NCBI RefSeq assembly: GCF_000212855.1
Contig: NZ_GL890993.1
Coordinates: 38,683-102,682 of the forward strand
DNA length: 64,000 bases
Origin: Streptococcus sanguinis SK355
Lineage (GTDB): Bacteria; Bacillota; Bacilli; Lactobacillales; Streptococcaceae
Direction: 5' to 3'
Shown here: piece by piece, positions 7,721 to 16,639 of the stretch
How positions within the stretch are numbered: the stretch's first letter is position 1
Layout: every line of letters begins with the position of its first letter
The notes under the pieces: model-generated
The model's database searches: none
The model's input: only the letters and a program-made list of their open reading frames with translations
What the model was told of the DNA's origin: nothing
Translations under genes and position numbers: made by a program

Positions 7721-10700
7721 TTAGACTTGTTTAGGTTTTTTCGGTCTCACAACTCTTGGCTTTCTGCCATCAAGTTTTCTCTTGGCTGCTCTGAGGTTGG
7801 CAATGGCTTCTTTGACATCTTCCTGGCTGGCACCTGGATTAGCCAAAACTTCCTTAGCCTGTGCATAAGCCTCTAGATAAGCCGCCTTAACCGCGTCAGT
7901 CGCATAGATAAACTTATTGCTGATGGCTTGGTAATGCACTTCATCATCGACTAGCTTCTTGAGATTAGTAAAGTTAGTCGCCTTGCCATCTAGCTTCTTC
8001 TCTGCTGTAGTCAGCTGAGCTAGGGCAGTATCGATTTGCTCCTGGGTCACCTTATCCTGCACCAAGAGCAGAGCCACTGCTTGAAAGGCCTTGTCATAAG
8101 CGCGGCGAGTTCTATCCTTAGCATTGGCATAAGCACCTGTCTTAGTGGTAGCAGCATAAGCTTCCACAGCCGCCTTAACCGCAGCAATATCAGAGTCCTT
8201 GCCGTCTAGATTAGCAGATGCTGTTTCTAGCTTACCTCTTACGGCATCAACTTGCGCTTGGGTCAGTTTGCTTGTCAAAGCTTCCTTGGCTGCTTGATAT
8301 GCTTGGTCGTAGGCTGTGCGCTTCGCTGCAGAAGCATTGTAATACTGAGCAGTGCCGACCAGACTAGACTGCTGATTAACAGCTGCCAGCAAGCCTGACT
8401 TGACGATAACTCCCAGCTTCAGCAGGTTATTCTTACCTTCTTTGACCTCAACAGTCGGCTCACTTTCCCAGAGCTCATAACCAGTCGGCAGGTTGACAAA
8501 GACAGAGTAGAATCCAGCTGCTACGGATCTTCCGAAGGCTTGCTTGCCAAACAGTTCTGTTGGAAGCGTATAAGCATCGCCATTATTATTCTTGAGAACC
8601 ACTTGGGTATTCTTCGGAACAGCTTGATCAAAGGCAACGCTGACCGGTGCAAAGACCAGCTTCTTAACTAGAAACTCAATCGTCTTAAAGCTATCTTGGG
8701 CTGTCAGCTCAAACTCCTGAGTCAGAGCGCTGTAGAAACGAAGCTCATCCTTATCATAAGTAAAGATCTCTGCTGTATAGCGGCCAAATGGCAGAGCATT
8801 GATTTGCTTGCCCTTGTCCAGTTCAACATACTTACCCTTGCTATCCTTGATTCGATAGACAAAGGTTGAAGATACATCTTGATGCGTATTGGCATCCACC
8901 AGAGCGACACGGATACGCCCATCATTTTCAGCACTGACTAGCTCTGACAGAGCTATGGCATCACGGTTGCCTGCATAGTCCTCTACCACATAGAAAATCT
9001 TAGACTTGTCCACTCCTTTTGGCAAGGTGTAGCTGCCATCCGCATTGGCTGAGATGTAAACTCGACGCTCGTAATCACGCTCAATGCCAAAATCATCTAC
9101 GGCTTTATAGGTCTCTTTCCCTTTTTCATCTGCTTGCAGATAGAAAACCTGCTCTCTCAAAATACCGCCGTTGCCGACATCTTTAGGCTTGCGAGCCGTA
9201 AAGGTTTCCGCACCATCCTTGGTACTGATATAGCCTGAGCTAATCAAAGGCTTCTGCGTATCAATCTGCAGGTTAAAGGTAATCTGCTGCTCTTTAGCAC
9301 CTGGTACATCTGGTGTATAGCGAACCACATAGGTATAGAGGCCATCTTCCAGCTTCTCACCCTTGCTGTCACGACCATCCCAGTATGTATCTTCTAGCAG
9401 GTAGGACTTAGGATTGTCTGACTGACCACTATAATAGTTCTTGCGGCTTTCTCTAATCGTGCTGCTCTGCCAGATTGGGAAGCGATAGTCCTTATCATCT
9501 GCCGTATAAACACTAGCCGTCAGATTATTGATATTGCGATAGAGAACTGTCCGATACTGGATGCTGTCCTGATTGCCATCACCATTAGGTGAGAAGGCCA
9601 GACGAATCTTGCCATCCGCTCCCAGCTGCAGCACATGCTTACCATCCGCATTTTCTGCAGTTCCCAGTACAATTGAGCTACGAGCAGCTGTTCGACCGGT
9701 AGAGTAGAGTGTATCATTTGACTCTGTCACAAGGGAAGATACATTGTCATCAGATAGGATACTCTTGTCCTCTGGCACTGGGTAATAGAAGCCTGACTTG
9801 CCTTCTTGGACTAGATCATAGATTGGTCTTTCTACAGCTGGCAGATCTTGGAATTGCCCACGGAAGCCCATGAATGGCAGACTAACCACATCGCCGTCAT
9901 CCGCTGGATCGACAAAGCGGACAAAGCCTTCTAGGAAATAGCCATTCGGCATCTGCTTGATCAACTCTTCCGCAAACTTAGCAGTATTTACCTTGACCGT
10001 CACTTTCTGGCTGCTGTGAGCCTTGACGGTAACTTCTGGCCAAACCGTTTCGGTTAGTTTGCGAGGTGTCAGGGTAAAGTAGCCATCCTTGACCGCATCC
10101 GTGTTGGTATTGACAATCATCTTCAGCGTCCGGTCCTTATCTGTGATATTATGAACCGTAACATCAAAGGTGAAACTGTCTTGGACATTGCCCAAGGAAA
10201 CGCTAGGATATTGGTTATCCCCTGTCACATAGAGACCGGTAGAAATAGCCGCTGCCGTATCTACGATACCAGCTCCCTGCTGTCGCGGAGAGGTATAGGC
10301 ACCTGTTTCCTTGTTGACATGCAGCTTGGCTGTAGACATGATGAGCGCTTTGACCAAATCGGCATTCTGGGCAGGTGTCAGGTCTGGATAGTGCTGAAGG
10401 AGATATTCCTTGACCAGAGCCGCTACACCAGCCACATGAGGGGTAGCCATACTGGTTCCCTGCATATTGCCATAGGTATTGTCGTTAAGTGAAGAGTAAA
10501 TATCGCCACCTGGTGCTGTCACATCTGGCTTGAGCAAGCCATCTGTCGTCACACCCCAGCTAGAGAAGTCAGACAGACTACCTGCTCCTGGATGCGGCCG
10601 ATTGACCTTAAGTCCATTAAAGGCCACCTTGTAGTTACCAGCTGCTAAAGCCTCTCCATATTTCTTACTGATAAAGGCTGACGGAACCTTTTTAGATTCA

Positions 10701-12241
10701 CTGTCTAGGCTCATCGTTAGGTTAGCTCCGTCGACATTATTGTAGATCAGAGCACCAACAGCACCATGGCTAATGGCATTTCTAACTTTTTCAGCAAAGG
10801 TAAAGGAACCACGCTGGATAAGAGCCAGCTTACCTGTCAGATCCTTACCAGCAAAGTCCTCTTCACGGCCAAGACCAACATGGACATACTCATATTCCTT
10901 GCCCTTTTCAAAGGTTGCATTTGTCTCACCCATGGAGTAGCTGAAATGACCGTTCAAAAGCTTATCATTCTTTTCCAGACCACGCACTTCCATGACTTCC
11001 TCTGTCAGAACAGTGTTATTGACAGAGGCGACTGAGATAGAGCTTTCTACTGTTGAAGGACTGCCAACTAGACCATAGTCTGGATTTTCAACCAGCGGTT
11101 TAGAGTATTCACTTCCGAAGGTGTTGTCATTACCCGCCGCAATGATCACGCTCACCCCCTTGGCCCGAGCGCGCTCAATAGCGGCCTGCAGACTAGGGCT
11201 GACATCAACCGTTGAACCTGTTGCTGAACCTAGACTCATATTGATGGTATCAGCCCCCAAAGCCACCGCATCATCAATAGCTTTGATATAGATAGCGTCG
11301 CTAGTTGTGCGTTGACGGTCTGAGAAGACCCGCATAAACATAACTTGTGCTTCTGGCGCAACACCATAGACATACTCATCATTAGGAGCTTTCTTGTTGG
11401 GATTTCCCGCTGTAATCCCTGTTACGTGCATACCATGTGAGTAACTGTTCTTTTCCTTGATATTGTCATCACCGTCGATATAGTTATAGGCATAGACAAC
11501 CTTGCTGTTATACCATTTCCCGTAGTCAATACCAGCCTTTTTCTTAGCTTCTTCCAGAGCTGCCTCTGTCTGATACTTGGCCTTTGACGGGTCAGAAATC
11601 TTCAAAACCTCATGGTGGACATCCAGACCTGAATCGATAATGGCTACCACTCGGCCTTGACCTTTATAGCCTTGAGACCAGGTCTGAGGAACCTTGATAA
11701 TCTCATTGGTACTGATGCTGCTTGGTTTAGCATCCCGAGAAGTTGGTGACTCTGCTACTGCATCAGGATTAGCAGCAGGCTTGTCTGAGTTTACGGCTGC
11801 CGGAGACTCTACAGTCGGACTAGCTGATTCAGTTGGCTTGGATTCTGTGGTAGATGGTTGAGTTACCTTCTCAGCACTTGAAGAAGCCTCTTCCGATGAA
11901 GAAGTCGCTCCTTTCTCTACAGGAGCTGCAGCTGCTTCCTTAGCCTCTGCCGTAGAAGGCTGGCTCGCCTGCTCTGTACTTGAAGCTACCGATTCAGAAG
12001 AAGCTGGTGCTGCTTTCTCCACAGCAGCTGGAGTTACCGGCTGACTCTCAGGTGTAGCTGCTTGAGAAGCGGACTCAGTCGCTGATACCACAGCGGCAGT
12101 CGGCTGACCTTGCCCTGACGAACTAACTGTCGCCTGCTCATCCGCCTGAGCCTGTCCAGCACCAAAAACCAGAGCAGTTCCCAGCAGAACAGAAGCCAAA
12201 CCGAACTTGTATTTACGGAGTGAAAAACGTTGTCTTTGCAT
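7721..12241 (-). CDS. Large subtilisin-family surface protease (C5a-peptidase/PrtS-like), no LPxTG motif
   Basis: 1506 residues from the ATG at 12241, chosen because GGAGA stands 5 bases before it and the signal peptide begins there. Residues 1-33 are a secretion signal with the FSLRKYKFGLAS (YSIRK-type) element; an Ala/Ser/Thr/Glu-rich low-complexity region follows to about 170. The peptidase S8 triad is Asp203 (IIDSG), His269 (YSHGMHVTG) and Ser597 (GTSMATPHVAG), with oxyanion Asn371; a PA insert lies at about 440-550. Then come Fn3-like domains and three FIVAR-like repeats (about 1284-1351, 1352-1423, 1424-1488). The C-terminus is basic (RVVRPKKPKQV) with no LPxTG, membrane helix or other sortase signal. 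It probably cleaves host proteins at the cell surface or in the medium. A TATAAT at 12273-12278 could be its -10 box. Confidence 0.9.
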   Translation of the reverse strand: MQRQRFSLRKYKFGLASVLLGTALVFGAGQAQADEQATVSSSGQGQPTAAVVSATESASQAATPESQPVTPAAVEKAAPASSESVASSTEQASQPSTAEAKEAAAAPVEKGATSSSEEASSSAEKVTQPSTTESKPTESASPTVESPAAVNSDKPAANPDAVAESPTSRDAKPSSISTNEIIKVPQTWSQGYKGQGRVVAIIDSGLDVHHEVLKISDPSKAKYQTEAALEEAKKKAGIDYGKWYNSKVVYAYNYIDGDDNIKEKNSYSHGMHVTGITAGNPNKKAPNDEYVYGVAPEAQVMFMRVFSDRQRTTSDAIYIKAIDDAVALGADTINMSLGSATGSTVDVSPSLQAAIERARAKGVSVIIAAGNDNTFGSEYSKPLVENPDYGLVGSPSTVESSISVASVNNTVLTEEVMEVRGLEKNDKLLNGHFSYSMGETNATFEKGKEYEYVHVGLGREEDFAGKDLTGKLALIQRGSFTFAEKVRNAISHGAVGALIYNNVDGANLTMSLDSESKKVPSAFISKKYGEALAAGNYKVAFNGLKVNRPHPGAGSLSDFSSWGVTTDGLLKPDVTAPGGDIYSSLNDNTYGNMQGTSMATPHVAGVAALVKEYLLQHYPDLTPAQNADLVKALIMSTAKLHVNKETGAYTSPRQQGAGIVDTAAAISTGLYVTGDNQYPSVSLGNVQDSFTFDVTVHNITDKDRTLKMIVNTNTDAVKDGYFTLTPRKLTETVWPEVTVKAHSSQKVTVKVNTAKFAEELIKQMPNGYFLEGFVRFVDPADDGDVVSLPFMGFRGQFQDLPAVERPIYDLVQEGKSGFYYPVPEDKSILSDDNVSSLVTESNDTLYSTGRTAARSSIVLGTAENADGKHVLQLGADGKIRLAFSPNGDGNQDSIQYRTVLYRNINNLTASVYTADDKDYRFPIWQSSTIRESRKNYYSGQSDNPKSYLLEDTYWDGRDSKGEKLEDGLYTYVVRYTPDVPGAKEQQITFNLQIDTQKPLISSGYISTKDGAETFTARKPKDVGNGGILREQVFYLQADEKGKETYKAVDDFGIERDYERRVYISANADGSYTLPKGVDKSKIFYVVEDYAGNRDAIALSELVSAENDGRIRVALVDANTHQDVSSTFVYRIKDSKGKYVELDKGKQINALPFGRYTAEIFTYDKDELRFYSALTQEFELTAQDSFKTIEFLVKKLVFAPVSVAFDQAVPKNTQVVLKNNNGDAYTLPTELFGKQAFGRSVAAGFYSVFVNLPTGYELWESEPTVEVKEGKNNLLKLGVIVKSGLLAAVNQQSSLVGTAQYYNASAAKRTAYDQAYQAAKEALTSKLTQAQVDAVRGKLETASANLDGKDSDIAAVKAAVEAYAATTKTGAYANAKDRTRRAYDKAFQAVALLLVQDKVTQEQIDTALAQLTTAEKKLDGKATNFTNLKKLVDDEVHYQAISNKFIYATDAVKAAYLEAYAQAKEVLANPGASQEDVKEAIANLRAAKRKLDGRKPRVVRPKKPKQV

Positions 12242-12434
12242 AGAAGTCTCCTTATCTTTATTTATAAACCATATTATAATAAAAATTTTCTGACAATTCA
12301 TACAATCCTAACAAATTTAACCAAAACGTAATAATGACGAATGTTCTATCCAAAAACTGCTATATGATAAAGTTTCAAGCATCTATTTATTTGAAATACA
12401 GAACAAATACATCTTAAAATCCGGAAATAAGAAA

Positions 12435-12476
12435 AACCAATCAGAACTAGCGCGGAATGGACCAGTTTGATTGGTT
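12435..12476 (-). terminator. Terminator after the toxin-antitoxin operon
   Basis: AACCAATCA(G)AACT at 12435-12448 pairs with AGTTTGATTGGTT at 12464-12476, with a T run on the minus-strand 3' side (12432-12436). It lies 94 bp beyond the stop of the antitoxin gene. The rest of 12242-12569 holds only AT-rich upstream sequence of the protease gene. Confidence 0.75.
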
Positions 12477-12569
12477 TGTTATGGGTTGTTTATTAAGATA
12501 CTATTTCTCATTGATTAATAAGCAAACGGACTACTCCTTGAAATAAGATTCTCATAAAATCAAAAATTC

Positions 12570-13655
12570 TCAAGAAACAAAGTAATAGTTCTCTTTTAAT
12601 TCTCTAAATTGCTCATATCCAAGGTACTGTTCCTTCTGCAGACGACCTAAAATAATACTCGGGTGAATATCTATCTCCTCAGAAAAGCGAAGGATGTCTG
12701 ACTTATCAAAGTTTCCTTTTTTGACAAAAGCTTGATAGTCTTCTGCTCTAATCAAGAAATCTTTTGCAAACTGGTCAGCCTCTTCCTCAGAACGTTGGTA
12801 GGATTCACTATTTCCATCATCAGATGAAAAATCGTTCTGTAAAATATGTCCTATTTCATGAAAAAGTGAGAACCAGAAAATATCGGATGCTTTGTTTCTA
12901 TCCGTGAGTAAAAGCAAGGCACTACCGTTACTGAATTTTTTAGTCGCTCCATTCAAATTGGCATTTGGTAACGCAGGAAGGCCAACTAGGACAACACCAC
13001 AGTCTAATAAGATATCGTACAAGCGTTGAGGAAAGACTTCTGGGTCCTGTCTGGTCAACTCTCTCAAGGCAGGCAAGCTTTTCTCCAACTTTTTGCGATT
13101 GAGCTTGGTAGTTGTTACATCACGCGCTTTTTTAGACGCCAACTCCAGCATGATATTGGAGTTCACTATACTTTTAGTCGTAAACTCACGCGTATTCCGA
13201 TAGCTGACTAGATGGTTAAAAGATGTAAGATTTTCTAAACTTGCCACACCGAGAATCTTGCGAAGCTCGACAATCTTTTCCTTCAAACTATAGCGTTTGT
13301 CTGGAACGTAGCCTTTTTCCTTAAAATACTTGAAATCAATCAGCTCACAGATTTCTTTCTCGCTACCTTCTTCTAGCTCTTTTTGTTCTACAATCTCTGC
13401 AACTTTTACATCATAAGCATTTTGAAGATTGAGCCAAGTTTGCATGGAAACTCCGCTTAGCTTGGCTAACTTATGAGCCGTCTCTTTACTAATGGACTCT
13501 TCCGCATTGACCAGCTTGCTGACAGTCTTTGCTGAAACTCCTAAGCGCTCCGCAAATTCTTTCTGCGTTACGTTATAATCTTCAATCAATTCCTCAACAT
13601 ACTGACCTGGATGAAAAGCAATCAGGTCTTTGTATTCAACAATTTTATTACTCAT
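12570..13655 (-). CDS. HigA-type antitoxin fused to an ImmA/IrrE-like metallopeptidase domain
   Basis: 361 residues in two parts. Residues 10-80 are an XRE helix-turn-helix of the HigA/VapI type (QKEFAERLGVSAKTVSKLVN). The second half carries FHEIGHIL at 265-272, the zinc-binding HExxH of ImmA/IrrE (COG2856) proteases, with EEEADQFAKDFL (290-301) providing the third ligand. Its start overlaps the toxin gene by 8 bp, so the two are coupled. The protein probably represses the operon and neutralises the RelE-like toxin; the protease half may cleave the repressor part or another regulator on stress (inference). Long HigA proteins of this design are known in Firmicutes and phage-related islands. 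It lies directly beside a type I restriction-modification operon. Confidence 0.82.
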   Translation of the reverse strand: MSNKIVEYKDLIAFHPGQYVEELIEDYNVTQKEFAERLGVSAKTVSKLVNAEESISKETAHKLAKLSGVSMQTWLNLQNAYDVKVAEIVEQKELEEGSEKEICELIDFKYFKEKGYVPDKRYSLKEKIVELRKILGVASLENLTSFNHLVSYRNTREFTTKSIVNSNIMLELASKKARDVTTTKLNRKKLEKSLPALRELTRQDPEVFPQRLYDILLDCGVVLVGLPALPNANLNGATKKFSNGSALLLLTDRNKASDIFWFSLFHEIGHILQNDFSSDDGNSESYQRSEEEADQFAKDFLIRAEDYQAFVKKGNFDKSDILRFSEEIDIHPSIILGRLQKEQYLGYEQFRELKENYYFVS

Positions 13656-13986
13656 AGTGATTGCTGACCTCCTCTATTTTTAGGATTTCGATTTCAACAG
13701 GATTTGGAAACACCTTTTTTAAATCCTCTTCACGAAAACCGACAATCAACCGATAGGAACTTTTCCTACCATCTATATCCAAAACAAACTGTCTTTGTCT
13801 CTTTCCCTTGAGTTGGTGAAAGTGGTATTTAGGAAAAGCTGTCACACTAGCCAAAGAATCCGCCGCTTCCAAAAAGTTGATCAAGAGATGCAACTTTACC
13901 GCAACCTTATCCGAAAAATCCTTTTTCGCTTGCCTTAGCTCTGTGCACTGCTTTTTAACAGTTTTGTTTGTATAGATAAGCTTCAT
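13648..13986 (-). CDS. HigB/RelE-like toxin of a type II toxin-antitoxin system
   Basis: 112 residues with the RelE/ParE superfamily pattern: helix pair at the N-terminus, then strands with FHQLKGKRQRQFVLDI (about 56-71) and SSYRLIVGF, ending in VEIEILKIEEVSNHYE. The Lys/Arg-rich centre and the final IxxVxxHY segment match HigB-like mRNA interferases that cut ribosome-bound mRNA. It is the first gene of a two-gene operon and overlaps the antitoxin gene, the toxin-first order typical of higBA. A perfect palindrome covers its upstream region. Confidence 0.75.
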   Translation of the reverse strand: MKLIYTNKTVKKQCTELRQAKKDFSDKVAVKLHLLINFLEAADSLASVTAFPKYHFHQLKGKRQRQFVLDIDGRKSSYRLIVGFREEDLKKVFPNPVEIEILKIEEVSNHYE

Positions 13987-14002
13987 AAGTCCCTTTCTGT
14001 TA

Positions 14003-14034
14003 AATTAAATTACCTTTTAGGTAATTTAATTATA
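14003..14034 (-). promoter_or_regulatory. Operator palindrome and -10 box of the toxin-antitoxin operon
   Basis: A perfect inverted repeat with 12-bp arms (AATTAAATTACC at 14003-14014, GGTAATTTAATT at 14020-14031) and a 5-bp centre lies between the toxin ATG and a TATAAT box at 14029-14034 (minus), overlapping the latter. This is the expected site for autorepression by the HTH antitoxin. Confidence 0.75.
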
Positions 14035-14047
14035 CCATCTTTAGACA

Positions 14048-14078
14048 ATAAAAACCAGCCAAAAGTTGATTTGACTGG
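14048..14078 (-). terminator. Terminator of the hsdRMS five-gene operon
   Basis: Minus strand: CCAGTCAAA pairs with TTTGGCTGG (14070-14078 with 14055-14063, one G-T pair) and is followed by TTTTTATTG. It lies 63 bp after the 137-aa membrane protein gene and just before the toxin-antitoxin promoter, so the hsd transcript ends here. Confidence 0.75.
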
Positions 14079-14140
14079 GATAATGAATACAAAAACAAGA
14101 CATTAAATTTTGTAATATGATAAAAATTGAATTCAAAAAA

Positions 14141-14554
14141 TTAATCATTTATTTCGACTAAAAGTAATTTAAACAACCCTTTAGTAACTACAATTATTAT
14201 AATTACAATACTTAGTAAAAAACCTACATTTATAAAATTTGGAATACAATTAATACCTAAAGATAACTCCATCATATAAAGCAAACTAACTACAAATGTA
14301 TAGAAATATCTAACAATTATTTCTTCCCATTTTGATGAATAAATGTTTGATTTTTTATCATACAAAACAGATCGTATAGGAGAAGAATACAGTATAGCAA
14401 TAGCAGAAAGTAAGAAACCCATGATTACAGAAATAAAAGATACCGTATCACTATGATTTAGTAGCACATAACCCTTTAATAAATATGATACAAACAGACT
14501 TACTACTAAAATACCGCCAGAAATAATTCTATCTTTTCTTCGTAACTTCCTCAT
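14141..14554 (-). CDS. Four-helix membrane protein of unknown function in the hsd operon
   Basis: 137 residues, basic N-terminus (MRKLRRKDR) and four hydrophobic segments at about 11-31, 38-58, 83-103 and 110-130, with a short charged loop between the second and third. No signal peptide or catalytic motif is seen. The start overlaps the preceding 277-aa gene by 26 bp, so the two are translated together. The gene is the last of the transcript hsdR-hsdM-hsdS-277aa-137aa. I do not recognise the family. A small four-helix membrane protein paired with a soluble protein of about 300 residues is also the layout of the Kiwa defence system (KwaA/KwaB), but the order is reversed and homology is not shown. 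The AT content is higher than in the core genes. Confidence 0.7.
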   Translation of the reverse strand: MRKLRRKDRIISGGILVVSLFVSYLLKGYVLLNHSDTVSFISVIMGFLLSAIAILYSSPIRSVLYDKKSNIYSSKWEEIIVRYFYTFVVSLLYMMELSLGINCIPNFINVGFLLSIVIIIIVVTKGLFKLLLVEIND

Positions 14555-15362
14555 TTGACAAACTCTCTATTTCTTTTAGCAAAATATCTTTTACCTCTGG
14601 TCCTAAAAATTTCCCAGTTGCCGGTTGTTTCTCGACATTAATTGAAATCTTTTTGATAAACGTACCACGGTTAAACACATGTTCAAATCCAACATCATCG
14701 TTTCCTCTAATTAAGATTCCTGAAAGCTGATGATTCTCAGACTCTTTTACAATTCTTCTGAGAAATGTTTTGATTTTATTTATTTTCAGACTAGAGAGCT
14801 TTACATTCAAAGTTAAATCTTCTAAACTATCAGTTTCAAATAAATCATATAGAGCTTCACGTTTTTGTGATAAAGTTGAAAAAATATCATCTTTTGAAGT
14901 AAACTGAATTTCATCAACACTAGATAATATTTTTAAAAATTCTTCTTTATCTTCGTAAAAACCTTTTATGCTAAACTCAACCCCTGTCGTATCTTTAAGA
15001 ATTTTTTCTAGCAAATTACGGTGTCTCACATCCGAAAAATACAATAAATTATTATCCAAATCGAATAAGACAAAGAATTGCTTCAAAAACTCCAGCTCTG
15101 TTTCTGATTTAGGATTTTCACGTTTTTGATTTGTATAATAGTCTGTAACAGTAGTATCTCTAGGCTCTAACTTTCCAGATTCTATAACTAAAAAAACATA
15201 ATGCTTATTTTTATCAACTTCTAGATGATATAACCCATTTTCGTGTTTTAAATTACATGGAACCAACTCATCAAAAGTCCTTAAAACGGGCTGTAACCAC
15301 CGCTCCCCTCTTTTTTCACTTTTAATAAATGGTTTCCATATAGAAAAAGTAAGCTCTGACAT
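14529..15362 (-). CDS. Soluble protein of unknown function in the hsd operon
   Basis: 277 residues without membrane segments or signal peptide. The N-terminal half is mixed alpha/beta (VFLVIESG, FFVLFDLDNNLLYFSD), the middle a charged helical stretch (150-215), and the C-terminus contains ISGILIRGNDDVG-like strands and ends in Lys/Arg. No named domain is recognised. It begins 50 bp after hsdS with the RBS GAGGA and overlaps the membrane protein gene by 26 bp. Cotranscription with a type I restriction system, no gene of metabolism nearby, and an AT-rich sequence suggest a defence accessory function (inference). The protein could be a distant DUF4868 (KwaB)-like protein, but this is a guess from length, partner and a loosely similar strand pattern. 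Confidence 0.7.
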   Translation of the reverse strand: MSELTFSIWKPFIKSEKRGERWLQPVLRTFDELVPCNLKHENGLYHLEVDKNKHYVFLVIESGKLEPRDTTVTDYYTNQKRENPKSETELEFLKQFFVLFDLDNNLLYFSDVRHRNLLEKILKDTTGVEFSIKGFYEDKEEFLKILSSVDEIQFTSKDDIFSTLSQKREALYDLFETDSLEDLTLNVKLSSLKINKIKTFLRRIVKESENHQLSGILIRGNDDVGFEHVFNRGTFIKKISINVEKQPATGKFLGPEVKDILLKEIESLSNEEVTKKR

Positions 15363-15412
15363 TTACTTGTCCTCAAATTCTTTCGACTTTATAATTCTAT
15401 CTGCTATTTCCC

Positions 15413-16639
15413 CTACTCCACCTTCACCTGTCCATTCATCAGCATTGGTAAGAGCCAATCACGAAGTTGGGTGAGTTGTTTATTCTCTTCGATTAAATTA
15501 AGTTGCTGTTTTTCAATTACTTCTAATTTTTGATTAATCTCAAATAATAATTTCAACGGAATTGCAGGGACTACAATTTTGTTCATATTTTCTTGATTAA
15601 TTTTCATTTGAATTGAACCTGTTTTAATTTTCATAACCGAAACATCCTTCAATAGCATCATAAGAAGTTTGCAACTATGATTCTTAATTGGTTCTAGAAC
15701 ATGAGCGTGATTGTTTACCCAATTTTTTCCTGAAATACGTTGTAAAATAGGGGTTCCTTTCTCTGTCATTACAGAACCATCTTCAGCCATTAAAACATAG
15801 TCTCCGTCAAAAATATAATCATTGACATAATCCATTATGCCAGTAGCACCATAATACGGTATTTCCCCTTTTACAAGCTCTCTATCATTACTAGATAACG
15901 GAACTCTTTTTGAATCATGGCATATTGTAATATCCCCCAACTTCTCCACCCCCCACCCTTCTGGAATCTCGCGTTTGAGTTCTGGATGATAGACCATTTT
16001 GCCTCCACTTGATTTGTAGGGTTTGCCATTCTGATCTGGGAAGTCAAACTGCACAAACCAGTAGTCATAGAGAGTCTTAGCCATGGCTTCCAACTCTTGG
16101 TTGATTTGGCTGTTGATTTGTATTTTTTTATCAATTGATTTTAAAACAGAAATCAATTTTCTTTGATTATCTAATGATGGCAATGTTATTTTTACAGTTT
16201 TTAAAAAATCGATTGTTAAAGCTTTCTGTACCGCTCCAATGTTGTTATATCTGATCGTTTTTTGAAATAAGTCAGATTTGAAAAAGTAGTATAGGTAATC
16301 TATGTCAATTATGTCAAAATTTATATTTCTTAACCAAATTAAATTTCCATCTTTAAAATAAAAATTAGGATCCTTTACAACCAAAATCTCACCTATCGTC
16401 CCTACAGCTGTGATAAGTACATCATTCTCTTGAGGAACCGGAAATTTTGATTTTATTTCAGAGTACTTTTCTGAAGAAATAAATAATTGTTCTGAAATGT
16501 TTTTACCACTTGAAATCTCAATCACTTCTTTACTTCTGTAAAATGGTACCCCTTGCTGAACATAATCAGATAAATGTACTCTTTTACTTGAACCAACGAT
16601 ACACAGTTGTTCTAAAGTATAGGTTTTAAACTCACTCAT
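15413..16639 (-). CDS. hsdS: Type I restriction-modification specificity subunit
   Basis: 408 residues. Two target recognition domains, about 1-155 and 230-370, are separated by the conserved helical region LEAMAKTLYDYWFVQF (about 183-198) and closed by a second helical region with RDWLLPMLMNGQV at the C-terminus. TRD1 reads half of the split DNA target, TRD2 the other half. It assembles with two HsdM to methylate and with two HsdR to cut. The ATG overlaps hsdM by 8 bp. Only one hsdS is in the window and no recombinase or inverted hsdS copy, so no phase-variable shuffling locus is visible. Confidence 0.93.
   Translation of the reverse strand: MSEFKTYTLEQLCIVGSSKRVHLSDYVQQGVPFYRSKEVIEISSGKNISEQLFISSEKYSEIKSKFPVPQENDVLITAVGTIGEILVVKDPNFYFKDGNLIWLRNINFDIIDIDYLYYFFKSDLFQKTIRYNNIGAVQKALTIDFLKTVKITLPSLDNQRKLISVLKSIDKKIQINSQINQELEAMAKTLYDYWFVQFDFPDQNGKPYKSSGGKMVYHPELKREIPEGWGVEKLGDITICHDSKRVPLSSNDRELVKGEIPYYGATGIMDYVNDYIFDGDYVLMAEDGSVMTEKGTPILQRISGKNWVNNHAHVLEPIKNHSCKLLMMLLKDVSVMKIKTGSIQMKINQENMNKIVVPAIPLKLLFEINQKLEVIEKQQLNLIEENKQLTQLRDWLLPMLMNGQVKVE

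Noticed and set aside
12241..12301. 20-residue upstream extension of the protease ORF
   Set aside because: The signal peptide and RBS place the start at 12241; the extension crosses the probable -10 box.
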